The notes under the pieces are model-generated. The model did not search any database, was not told where the DNA came from, and saw only the letters and a program-made list of their open reading frames with translations. This document shows positions 1 to 5,449 of a stretch of DNA of 7,020 bases, piece after piece (the first letter of the stretch is position 1; each line of letters starts with the position of its first letter). The stretch comes from Actinomycetes bacterium. Its GTDB lineage: Bacteria > Actinomycetota > Actinomycetes > Actinomycetales > Cellulomonadaceae. The stretch is from assembly GCA_023460255.1 (NCBI GenBank), contig JAEWQZ010000234.1:1-7020 (forward strand), read 5' to 3'. Made by a program: the position numbers and the translations under genes.

Positions 1-974
1 CGGCAGAGGGCCGCCGCCTGCTCGCGGACCAGGCGCCGCAGCGCAGCAGGGTCGGCGCCGTCGGGCGCGGGCACCGCTTCGCCCGAGGGCAGTGCACCGT
101 CCACGGGCACGACCACGTCCACGGGCGCCAGCGCGACCCGCCCGACGGCGGTGAGCGAGTGGTGGGAGACGCCGCGGTGGCGCTCGCGCGGGTCGGCGCC
201 GGAGACACGCAGCGCCGCGACCGGCCGTCCGCCGAGGACCGCCGCCGCGTTGAGCGCCTCGCCGACGGCCACCCCGGAGAAGCCCCACCGGGTCCCCGTG
301 CCGAGGTTGCCGGGGCCCTGGGCCACCACGACGAGGTCAGCCCCCACGACGAGCCGGGCGGCGAGCAGACCGGTGTGCACGGTGACGGCCTCGAGGTCGC
401 CACCGAATGCCTGACCGACGGTGAGGCAGGCGTCGAGCCAGCCCTCGGCCCGCAGCGTCGCGACCGTCCGGGAGAACCAGGCGGGCAGCGCCCCGCCGTC
501 GGTCATCACGTAGGCGACGCGGGGGAGCGGGCGACCGGAGCGGGCGGCCGACCAGCGCGCGCCGGCCAGCACGGCGGGCAGGGCGGAGTGCAGGTCGGCG
601 ACGACCACGGGCAGACCCTGGAGGTCGTCGGCCTCCCGCAGCACCTCGTGGTGCGGCGACTCCTGCTCGTCGACGCCGAGGACCATCGCCTGCTGCGGCG
701 TGTAGCGGCCCTTGACGAGGTGACCGGGCCCGGGCGGCGGGTCGTCGGGCAACGCGTCCGGACGCGCCACCACGAGTGAGTAGCCGCCCGTGCCGAGGCC
801 GCGCGCCAGGGCCGTCACGTTGAGCAGCACACGCTCCCCGACGACGGGCGTCCCGACGAGCCCGGGATAGGCGAGGGCACGCACGACGCCGTCGACGGTC
901 CGCACGTCGAGCTCTGTCGCCCCGGGCCAGGCCGTCCCGAGCGACACCACCGTCCCGTCGCGCCACGTGATCAC
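1..974 (-). CDS. DUF3866 family protein (C-terminus beyond window)
   Basis: This gene reads leftward and stays open for 324 codons until it leaves the window. The start is GTG at 974-972. An in-frame TAG at 986-984, with no start codon between it and 974, rules out a longer protein. The N-terminus reads (M)ITWRDGTVV. Recognisable blocks are HLVKGRYTP (about residues 85-93), DEQESPHH (102-109), DLHS (127-130), QGPGNLGTG (219-227) and a His/Arg-rich stretch RERHRGVSHHS (263-273). I recognise these as the conserved blocks of the actinobacterial DUF3866 family, from memory and without a search. The family has no established function. Gly-rich loops and clustered His, Asp and Glu residues would suit a nucleotide- or metal-binding enzyme, but that is inference. 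There is no signal peptide or clear membrane segment in the visible part. The gene is divergent from pafB with only 35 bases between the starts, so it may share control with it. It shows no frameshift. Confidence 0.85.
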   Translation of the reverse strand, partial: MITWRDGTVVSLGTAWPGATELDVRTVDGVVRALAYPGLVGTPVVGERVLLNVTALARGLGTGGYSLVVARPDALPDDPPPGPGHLVKGRYTPQQAMVLGVDEQESPHHEVLREADDLQGLPVVVADLHSALPAVLAGARWSAARSGRPLPRVAYVMTDGGALPAWFSRTVATLRAEGWLDACLTVGQAFGGDLEAVTVHTGLLAARLVVGADLVVVAQGPGNLGTGTRWGFSGVAVGEALNAAAVLGGRPVAALRVSGADPRERHRGVSHHSLTAVGRVALAPVDVVVPVDGALPSGEAVPAPDGADPAALRRLVREQAAALC

Positions 975-980
975 CCGTGC

Positions 981-986
981 ACGCTA
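981..986 (-). promoter_or_regulatory. Candidate -10 element for the DUF3866 gene
   Basis: Read on the minus strand, positions 986-981 give TAGCGT, matching the actinobacterial TANNNT -10 consensus. Six bases separate it from the GTG start at 974, so transcription would begin at or next to the start codon (a leaderless mRNA). No Shine-Dalgarno is present. No convincing -35 is seen; it would lie around the pafB start. Confidence 0.45.
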
Positions 987-995
987 CCCGCCCGC

Positions 996-1001
996 TACCG
1001 T
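996..1001 (+). promoter_or_regulatory. Candidate -10 element for pafB
   Basis: TACCGT matches TANNNT and ends 8 bases before the pafB ATG at 1010, which predicts a leaderless or nearly leaderless transcript. The GAGG at 1004-1007 lies only two bases from the ATG, too close for a normal Shine-Dalgarno. The damage-type promoter that PafBC activates in mycobacteria carries a TTGTCRGTG-like block about eight bases before the -10. The matching positions here (about 979-987) do not resemble it, so direct autoregulation through that motif is not supported. Confidence 0.45.
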
Positions 1002-1009
1002 GTGAGGTC

Positions 1010-2020
1010 ATGGCCGACGCCCTGCCTCCCGCCGAGCGGCTGCTCAACCTCGTCATCGCCCTGGTCAACACGCCGGGCCGGATGACGAAGGAGCAGATCC
1101 GCTCCTCGGTCGCGGGCTACGACCGTGCGGGCAGCACCGAGGCCTTCGAGCGGATGTTCGAGCGCGACAAGGAGACGCTGCGCGAGCTGGGCGTTCCGGT
1201 GGCCACCGTGCACGGCCCGGCCCACGGCGACGACCCCGGGTACCGCGTGGACCTGGACGCCTACGCCCTGCCACCCATGGAGCTCAGCGCCGCCCAGCTC
1301 GGCGTCCTCGGCCTGGCGGCGGAGTTCTGGCAGGACCAGTCGTTGCGCGCCGACGCCGCGCGAGCCCTGACCAAGCTCCGTGCGGTGGGCAGCGAGCCGT
1401 CGGTGACCGACGCCGTGGCCGGCCTCGCACCGCGCCTGCACGCTGCGGGGCCCGCTCTGGTGCCACTGCTCGACGCGGCCCACGCCCGGCAGGCCGTCGA
1501 GTTCACCTACCGGGCGGCGAGCACGGGGGAGGTGCTGCGTCGCCGCGTCCAGCCGTGGCGGCTCGTCGGGAGCCGGGGCGGCTGGTACCTCGTCGGCTTC
1601 GACACCGATCGTGCGGCCCCGCGCGTGTTCCGTCTGAGCCGGATCGTCAGCGACGTGGCGCCGGTGGGGGAGCCCGGCGTGTTCAGCGTGCCCGCCGACC
1701 TCGACGCCACGGCCATGATCGCGGCGCGCACCGGGGGCGGCACACAGCTGGCCTGGCTCGCCGTCGCGCAGGACCGGGCCGGAGCCCTCCGCTCGCGCGC
1801 AGTCGAGCCGGACGAACCCCCGCCGGCGTCCGGCCCGCCCGGCACCGACCTGCTGGCCGTGCCCTACGAGCGGACCGCCGACCTCGCCGACGAGGTGGTG
1901 GGCTACACCGACGCCGTCGTCGTCCTGGGTCCGCCCGCGCTGCGCGACGAGGTGCTCCGCCGCCTGCAGGCGGCGGTCGCCATGGCGGACCGGCTCGCGT
2001 CGGGGGTGGAGCATGGCTGA
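1010..2020 (+). CDS. pafB: PafB, WYL-domain DNA-damage regulator subunit
   Basis: A 336-residue protein, close to the usual ~330 of PafB. An N-terminal winged-helix region (about residues 5-60, starting MADALPPAERLLNLVIALVN) is followed by a WYL domain. The signature is visible as GGWYLVGF with W192-Y193-L194, followed by RVFRLSRI. A C-terminal WCX-type extension (about 245-330) ends in LRRLQAAVAMADRL. PafB pairs with PafC to activate the LexA-independent DNA-damage regulon in mycobacteria. The WYL domains sense the signal, reported to be single-stranded DNA. The start at ATG 1010 is preferred over the in-frame GTG at 977, because the homologous N-terminus begins there and a -10-like box lies just before it. 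A short Pro-rich linker (PDEPPPASGPPG, about 267-278) sits before the last subdomain. The gene overlaps pafC by 8 bases, so the two chains are probably made together. Assignment as PafB rather than another WYL regulator rests on order and partner. Confidence 0.93.
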   Translation: MADALPPAERLLNLVIALVNTPGRMTKEQIRSSVAGYDRAGSTEAFERMFERDKETLRELGVPVATVHGPAHGDDPGYRVDLDAYALPPMELSAAQLGVLGLAAEFWQDQSLRADAARALTKLRAVGSEPSVTDAVAGLAPRLHAAGPALVPLLDAAHARQAVEFTYRAASTGEVLRRRVQPWRLVGSRGGWYLVGFDTDRAAPRVFRLSRIVSDVAPVGEPGVFSVPADLDATAMIAARTGGGTQLAWLAVAQDRAGALRSRAVEPDEPPPASGPPGTDLLAVPYERTADLADEVVGYTDAVVVLGPPALRDEVLRRLQAAVAMADRLASGVEHG

Positions 2021-2975
2021 GCGCACGCCGGAGCGGCTCGTGCGGCTGCTCGGCCTCGTCGCCTACCTGGACCGCCACCCCGGGGTCCGGGTCGAGGACG
2101 TCGCGGCGCACTTCCAGGTGAGCCCCGAGCAGGTGATGCGGGACGTCGACACGCTGTGGGTCTCCGGCACACCGGGCTACTGGCCGGACGACCTCATCGA
2201 CTTCGACGCCGACTCGCTGGAGTCGGGCGTCCTGCGGCTGACGCAGTCGCGCGGGATGACCCGCGCCCTGCGGCTGGGCACCCGCGAGGCCGTCGCCCTC
2301 GTGGCGGCGCTGCGGGCGCTCCTGGAGTCGGTCGGGGAGCTCCTCGATCCCGCCGAGCGCGACGTGCTGGCCAGCACGCTGGAGGTGCTGACGGCGGCGA
2401 CCGGCGACGCGGCCGCGACCATGGCCGTGGAGCTGACCGTCGCCGCTGCACCGGAGGTCGTGGCGGCCGCGCGCCGGGCCCTGCGCGAGCGCCGGCGGCT
2501 GCTCATCCGGTACGTGGACGCCGAGGACCGCGAGTCCGAGCGGGTGGTGGAGCCGTGGCAGCTGCTCACCGGTGACGAGCACTCCTACCTGCAGGCGTGG
2601 TGCCACAGCGCGCGTGGCGAGCGGTTGTTCCGGCTGGACCGCATCCTGCGCGCCGAGGTGCGCGACGAGCCGGTCACGACCCGGCCGGGACCTGCCCGGG
2701 AGTCCACGTTCACGCCGTCGCCGACCCACCAGCGGGTGGTGCTCGAGCTCGACTCGCGGGCGCGCTGGGTGGTCGAGCAGCTGCCCGTGGACGAGCAGTC
2801 CGACCTGCCCGACGGCGGGCTGCGGGTGGTCCTGAGGGTGGCCTCGGGCGCCTGGCTGCGCCACCTGCTGCTGCGAGTGGCACCGTACGTGCGCTCGGTG
2901 GAGCCGGCGACGGCGGTCACCGACGCGGCGGAGGCGGCGCGCGCGGCGCTGGCCGCCTACGACGCCGACGCGTGA
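2013..2975 (+). CDS. pafC: PafC, WYL-domain DNA-damage regulator subunit
   Basis: A 320-residue partner of PafB. The N-terminus (about residues 5-55) is a winged-helix DNA-binding region, RLVRLLGLVAYLDRHPGV followed by VEDVAAHFQVSPEQVMRDVDTL. The WYL domain (about 145-225) carries the signature as HSYLQAWC, with S191-Y192-L193 in place of W-Y-L, followed by GERLFRLDRIL, whose Arg residues belong to the proposed ligand-binding ridge. A C-terminal WCX-type region ends near AARAALAAYDADA. The ATG at 2013 lies inside the end of pafB (ATGGCTGA overlap), with a G-rich GGGGGTGGAG just upstream as ribosome contact. PafB and PafC form a two-chain activator; some actinobacteria carry them as one fused chain, here they are separate. 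Loss of the tryptophan in the signature is, as far as I recall, common in PafC proteins and is not a sign of decay. Confidence 0.93.
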   Translation: MAERTPERLVRLLGLVAYLDRHPGVRVEDVAAHFQVSPEQVMRDVDTLWVSGTPGYWPDDLIDFDADSLESGVLRLTQSRGMTRALRLGTREAVALVAALRALLESVGELLDPAERDVLASTLEVLTAATGDAAATMAVELTVAAAPEVVAAARRALRERRRLLIRYVDAEDRESERVVEPWQLLTGDEHSYLQAWCHSARGERLFRLDRILRAEVRDEPVTTRPGPARESTFTPSPTHQRVVLELDSRARWVVEQLPVDEQSDLPDGGLRVVLRVASGAWLRHLLLRVAPYVRSVEPATAVTDAAEAARAALAAYDADA

Positions 2976-2986
2976 CTCGCCGGGGG

Positions 2987-3011
2987 AGCCGGCGGCGGGC
3001 CCGGCTACCCT
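2987..3011 (+). promoter_or_regulatory. Short stem-loop and candidate -10 before the 106-residue gene
   Basis: The 42-base gap after pafC contains a perfect 6-bp inverted repeat, AGCCGG at 2987-2992 and CCGGCT at 3001-3006, with an 8-base loop. It has no T-run, so it is not a classical terminator. TACCCT at 3006-3011 shares its first base with the stem and fits TANNNT. It ends 6 bases before the GTG at 3018, so a leaderless start is likely. In a genome this GC-rich a 6-bp stem can arise by chance. Confidence 0.35.
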
Positions 3012-3017
3012 GAGCGG

Positions 3018-3338
3018 GTGCTCTGGTTCAGCGTCTGGTCCGTGCTCGTCGTGGGCACCCTCGTGGGCGCGTTCTTCCTCGGTCGGCACCTCTTCCGCGC
3101 TGGCAAGGCCTTGCTCGAGGCGCTGGAGGAGCTCACCGGGCACCTCGACCTGCTCGCCGAGCGGACGGAGGAGCTGGCCGCGACGGTCGGCACCTCCCCG
3201 GAGCCCGTGGACATGGTCGACGCGGGGCCGGCCCGCGCCCGACGGGACGCGTTGCTGGACCGGCGCGCCGACCGGCGGGTCCACCGGGCCGAGCGGCACG
3301 AGGCCGCCTACCGGCGGTGGTGGTCGTACGTCCGCTGA
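3018..3338 (+). CDS. Small single-pass membrane protein with coiled coil and basic tail, function unknown
   Basis: A 106-residue protein I cannot assign to a named family. Residues 4-22 (FSVWSVLVVGTLVGAFFLG) form one strong membrane segment. Residues about 28-56 are Leu/Glu-rich (KALLEALEELTGHLDLLAER and onward) and likely form an amphipathic helix or coiled coil. Residues about 72-106 are Arg-rich and end RRWWSYVR. With few charges before the membrane segment and Arg residues after it, the long tail is predicted to be cytoplasmic. The layout recalls short DUF948-like or TatB-like membrane proteins, but no TatA/B hinge (F-G-x-x-x-L-P) is present, so it is not a Tat subunit by sequence. The GTG at 3018 is chosen because a TANNNT box ends 6 bases before it and the hydrophobic segment starts there. 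It sits between pafC and tatA, where M. tuberculosis has no annotated gene. Codon use matches its neighbours. Confidence 0.8.
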   Translation: MLWFSVWSVLVVGTLVGAFFLGRHLFRAGKALLEALEELTGHLDLLAERTEELAATVGTSPEPVDMVDAGPARARRDALLDRRADRRVHRAERHEAAYRRWWSYVR

Positions 3339-3341
3339 CGA

Positions 3342-3368
3342 GGCGGCGTGACCGCCGCCGACGGCGGC
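3342..3368 (+). repeat. Pair of mutually exclusive GC hairpins before tatA
   Basis: The 63-base gap between the 106-residue gene and tatA starts with three alternating complementary blocks. GGCGGCG (3342-3348) can pair with CGCCGCC (3353-3359) around a TGAC loop. Part of the same middle block, GCCGCC (3354-3359), can instead pair with GGCGGC (3363-3368) around a GAC loop. The two stems share the middle block and cannot both form. No T-run follows. It could be an intergenic RNA structure, a weak terminator or a chance product of GC-rich repeats. Confidence 0.4.
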
Positions 3369-3397
3369 TAGCATGAGCGCACGCGACGTGGGAGGGG
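3369..3397 (+). promoter_or_regulatory. Possible -10 and strong Shine-Dalgarno of tatA
   Basis: TAGCAT at 3369-3374 fits the TANNNT -10 form and directly follows the second hairpin. A transcript starting near 3381 would have a leader of about 20 bases. GGAGGGG at 3391-3397 is a strong Shine-Dalgarno. Its GGAGG core lies 6 bases before the ATG at 3402, which favours that ATG over the adjacent in-frame GTG at 3399. The Shine-Dalgarno is well supported; the -10 is tentative. Confidence 0.5.
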
Positions 3398-3401
3398 TGT
3401 G

Positions 3402-3668
3402 ATGGGCAATCTTCGGGGCTGGGAGCTGGTGGCCATCCTGGTCATCGTCCTGCTGCTCTTCGGTGCGCGCCGCCTTCCGGACCTCGCCCGCAGCGTGGGC
3501 AGGTCGATGCGCATCTTCCGCTCCGAGGTCAAGGACGGGTCGCGTGAGGAGGGGACGGCCGACTCCCCGGGCCCTGACGCCCGTGACGCCGACGCCCGTG
3601 ACGCCGGGTCCCGCGACGCCGACCCGCGGGGCGCCGACCCACACGATGACGGTGGCCCGCGCACCTGA
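3402..3668 (+). CDS. tatA: TatA, pore-forming subunit of the twin-arginine translocase
   Basis: An 88-residue protein with full TatA architecture. A very short N-terminus (MGNLRGWE, with a polar Glu at residue 8) leads into a single membrane segment (about 9-21, LVAILVIVLLLFG). The F20-G21-x-x-x-L25-P26 hinge follows, and then an amphipathic helix (about 27-45, LARSVGRSMRIFRSEVKD). The rest is a disordered acidic/basic tail with Asp-Ala-Arg repeats. TatA oligomerises in the cytoplasmic membrane to let folded proteins with twin-arginine signals cross, recruited by the TatC (TatBC) receptor. The well-spaced GGAGG fixes the start. The gene ends inside the beginning of tatC, so the two are probably translationally linked. 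No tatB is present here; in actinobacteria it usually lies elsewhere. The hinge followed by IFRSEVKD favours TatA over TatB. Confidence 0.95.
   Translation: MGNLRGWELVAILVIVLLLFGARRLPDLARSVGRSMRIFRSEVKDGSREEGTADSPGPDARDADARDAGSRDADPRGADPHDDGGPRT
3576..3650 (+). repeat. 15-base tandem repeat in the tatA tail
   Basis: GACGCCCGTGACGCC occurs twice in perfect tandem (3576-3590 and 3591-3605). Three decayed copies follow at 3606-3620 (11/15 matches), 3621-3635 (11/15) and 3636-3650 (about 9/15). In the TatA frame it encodes repeating Asp-Ala-Arg-Asp-Ala units (residues 59-83). The unit is a multiple of three, so copy changes would keep the frame. The last decayed copy contains the proposed tatC start. 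Confidence 0.8.
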
Positions 3669-4479
3669 GCGACCCCGGTCCATCCGCAGGCGGCGGAGCC
3701 CCGAGGGTCGGATGCCCCTGCGCGAGCACGTGCGCGAGCTGCGCAACCGTCTGATGCTCGCTGCGGGCGGCGTGGTCGTCGGGGCGGTCGCCGGGTGGTT
3801 CGTCTACCCGTGGGTGTTCGAGGTGCTCCAGCGTCCGCTGCGCGACCTCGCCGAGGATCGCGGCGAGCTCATCGCGCTGAACTTCGCCGGGGTCGCCGCG
3901 CCGCTGGACCTCCAGGTCTCCCTCGCGCTGTTCGTCGGCGTGCTCGTCACCAGCCCGTGGTGGATCTACCAGCTCTGGGCGTTCATCACGCCGGGCCTGA
4001 CCCGCCGTGAGCGGCGCACCACGGCGGCCTTCGTCGGCGGCGGGGTGCCGCTCTTCCTGGTCGGGGCCGCGCTGGCCTGGTGGCTGCTGCCCAAGGCGGT
4101 CGGCATCCTGGTCTCCTTCACCCCCGACGACGCGGTGAACGTCATCGACGCCCAGATGTACCTCGGCTTCGTCATGCGGATGGTGCTCGCCTTCGGGCTG
4201 GCGTTCCTGCTGCCCGTCGTCATGGTCGCGCTCGACGCGGTCGGCCTCGCGACGGCACGCACCTGGCTCGCCGGGTGGCGGTGGGCCGTGCTGCTGGCGT
4301 TCGTCTTCGCCGCCGTGGCCACGCCGACCGCCGACGTCGTGTCGATGCTGGCGCTGGGCGTGCCCATCTGCGGCCTGTACTTCGGGGCCGTGGGCCTCTG
4401 CGCGGTCGCCGACCGGCGCCGGCAGGAGCGCGTCGGGTCCACGCCCGGCGGGTCGTCGGGGATCGAGGAGGGCGCGTGA
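3646..4479 (+). CDS. tatC: TatC, receptor subunit of the twin-arginine translocase
   Basis: A 277-residue polytopic membrane protein, the usual size for actinobacterial TatC, with about six hydrophobic segments (near residues 38-55, 91-110, 127-148, 174-198, 212-226 and 231-254). The cytoplasmic N-terminal motif PEGRMPLREHVRELRNRL is clear. E31 in it lines up with E. coli Glu15, and E122 in FITPGLTRRERR with E. coli Glu103. These are the two glutamates that hold the twin-arginine motif. TatC recognises the signal peptide and recruits TatA. The start is uncertain. ATG 3646 gives a 23-base overlap with tatA; GTG 3652 is nearly equivalent. ATG 3712, with GAGGG just upstream, would begin at MPLREH and cut off the conserved PEGR. 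No good Shine-Dalgarno precedes 3646, consistent with coupling to tatA. The C-terminus is short and polar and ends in a GTGA overlap with the kinase gene. Confidence 0.94.
   Translation: MTVARAPERPRSIRRRRSPEGRMPLREHVRELRNRLMLAAGGVVVGAVAGWFVYPWVFEVLQRPLRDLAEDRGELIALNFAGVAAPLDLQVSLALFVGVLVTSPWWIYQLWAFITPGLTRRERRTTAAFVGGGVPLFLVGAALAWWLLPKAVGILVSFTPDDAVNVIDAQMYLGFVMRMVLAFGLAFLLPVVMVALDAVGLATARTWLAGWRWAVLLAFVFAAVATPTADVVSMLALGVPICGLYFGAVGLCAVADRRRQERVGSTPGGSSGIEEGA
4467..4471 (+). promoter_or_regulatory. Shine-Dalgarno of the lipid kinase gene
   Basis: GGAGG, within GAGGAGGG at 4465-4472 at the end of tatC, lies 4 bases before the GTG at 4476. It supports this GTG as the start and suggests efficient re-initiation after tatC termination. 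Confidence 0.7.
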
Positions 4480-5393
4480 GCGGGTTGCGGATCGGCGTCG
4501 TGGTCAACCCGACCGCCGGCCACGGGCGCGGCGACCATCGTGGCAGGCACCTGCTGGCGGCCGCCCGCCACCGGGGGCACGAGGTGCTCGACCTGTCCGC
4601 CGATGACCTCCTCGGCGCCGAGCAGCACGCGCGCCAGGCGGTCGTGCACGGGCTCGACGCCCTCGTGGTCGTCGGCGGCGACGGGATGGTGCACCTGGGC
4701 ACGAACATCGTGGCCGGGACCGACCTGCCGCTGGGCATCGTCGCGGCCGGGAGCGGGAACGACATCGCCCGGGCCATGGGCCTGCCCCGGCACGACGTCG
4801 CGGCGGCGGTGCGCGCGATCGAGCGTGGTCTGGAGACCGGCGGACGGGCCGTGGACGCGGTGGTGGTCGGCCCACCGGACTACAGCGCGCACGAGTGGTA
4901 CATCGGCGTGCTGTCCTGCGGGGTCGACGCGGCGGTCAACGCCCGCGCGAACGCGCTGACCTGGCCCCGCGGCGGTGGACGGTACGTGCGGGGGCTCCTC
5001 ACCGAGCTGCGTCGCTTCCGGCCCTACGGGTACCGGATCACCCTGGACGACGAGACGTGGGAGTCCACCGGGACCCTCGTGGCGGTGGCGAACGGCACCC
5101 TCTTCGGTGGCGGGATGCGGATCGCGCCGGACTCGCGCATGGACGACGGGCTGCTCGACGTCGTCATCGCGGGGCCGCTGAGCCGTCGCGAGCTCCTCGG
5201 GATCTTCCCCCGGGTCTACCGGGGCACGCACGTCCGGCACGCGGCGTGCACGGTGCTGCGCACCACGAGCCTTCTCATCGAGCACAGCCCGGTCGGCCCG
5301 ACGCCGCCCGCCGCCTTCGCCGACGGCGAGCGGATCGGCCCCCTGCCGCTCCGGGTGGAGGTACGACCCGGGGCCGTGCGCCTCCTCGCGTAG
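4476..5393 (+). CDS. Diacylglycerol/sphingosine-type lipid kinase family protein
   Basis: A 305-residue protein of the YegS/DgkB-like lipid kinase family. It would phosphorylate a membrane lipid alcohol such as diacylglycerol with ATP on the inner face of the membrane; the substrate cannot be read from the sequence. Visible family motifs are the N-terminal strand and loop NPTAGHGRG (from N11), the nucleotide loop GGDG at residues 67-70, GSGND at 92-96 (usually GTGND), and DSRMDDGLLDV (219-229), which holds the acidic Asp/Gly pair of the C-terminal lobe. GGDG is followed by Met rather than the more usual Thr. I recall GGDGMVHLG from other actinobacterial members, so this is probably a subfamily trait. 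There is no membrane segment. The GTG start overlaps the tatC stop by four bases (GTGA), with a strong Shine-Dalgarno. This gene is absent from the matching M. tuberculosis locus. Confidence 0.92.
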   Translation: MSGLRIGVVVNPTAGHGRGDHRGRHLLAAARHRGHEVLDLSADDLLGAEQHARQAVVHGLDALVVVGGDGMVHLGTNIVAGTDLPLGIVAAGSGNDIARAMGLPRHDVAAAVRAIERGLETGGRAVDAVVVGPPDYSAHEWYIGVLSCGVDAAVNARANALTWPRGGGRYVRGLLTELRRFRPYGYRITLDDETWESTGTLVAVANGTLFGGGMRIAPDSRMDDGLLDVVIAGPLSRRELLGIFPRVYRGTHVRHAACTVLRTTSLLIEHSPVGPTPPAAFADGERIGPLPLRVEVRPGAVRLLA

Positions 5394-5404
5394 CCGTCCG
5401 GGCT

Positions 5405-5420
5405 GCGCGGCGACCCGCGC
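5405..5420 (+). terminator. Weak hairpin after the lipid kinase gene
   Basis: GCGCGG (5405-5410) and CCGCGC (5415-5420) form a perfect 6-bp all-GC stem with a CGAC tetraloop, 11 bases after the kinase stop. No T-run follows, so a classical intrinsic terminator is not shown. GC-rich actinobacteria often have hairpins without T tails at operon ends, so partial termination before helY is possible. Confidence 0.3.
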
Positions 5421-5437
5421 CCGTCCCCAGGCGTGCC

Positions 5438-5443
5438 TACGCT
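5438..5443 (+). promoter_or_regulatory. Candidate -10 element for the HelY-type helicase
   Basis: TACGCT fits TANNNT and ends 6 bases before the ATG at 5450. No Shine-Dalgarno lies between them. This predicts a leaderless transcript, so the helicase likely has its own promoter in the 56-base gap. No clear -35 is seen. Confidence 0.45.
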
Positions 5444-5449
5444 GGGCCC

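Noticed and set aside
159..779. 206-codon plus-strand frame opposite the DUF3866 gene
   Set aside because: The minus-strand frame there has conserved DUF3866 blocks and stays open to the window edge. The plus frame is Gly/Arg/His-rich with no recognisable family.
979..1001. PafBC-dependent damage promoter upstream of pafB
   Set aside because: The block expected about eight bases before the -10 does not resemble the TTGTCRGTG-like motif known from mycobacteria.
977..1009. Upstream GTG (977) as the pafB start
   Set aside because: It would add 11 residues unlike PafB N-termini and would place the start before the -10-like box at 996-1001.
1683..3746. 687-codon open frame on the minus strand
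   Set aside because: It lies opposite pafB, pafC, the 106-residue gene and tatA, all with clear protein families. Its translation is His/Arg/Gly/Pro-rich with no recognisable domain, as expected from a GC-rich antisense frame.
3966..5285. 439-codon open frame on the minus strand
   Set aside because: Antisense to tatC and the lipid kinase; low-complexity, no domain, no promoter or ribosome site seen.
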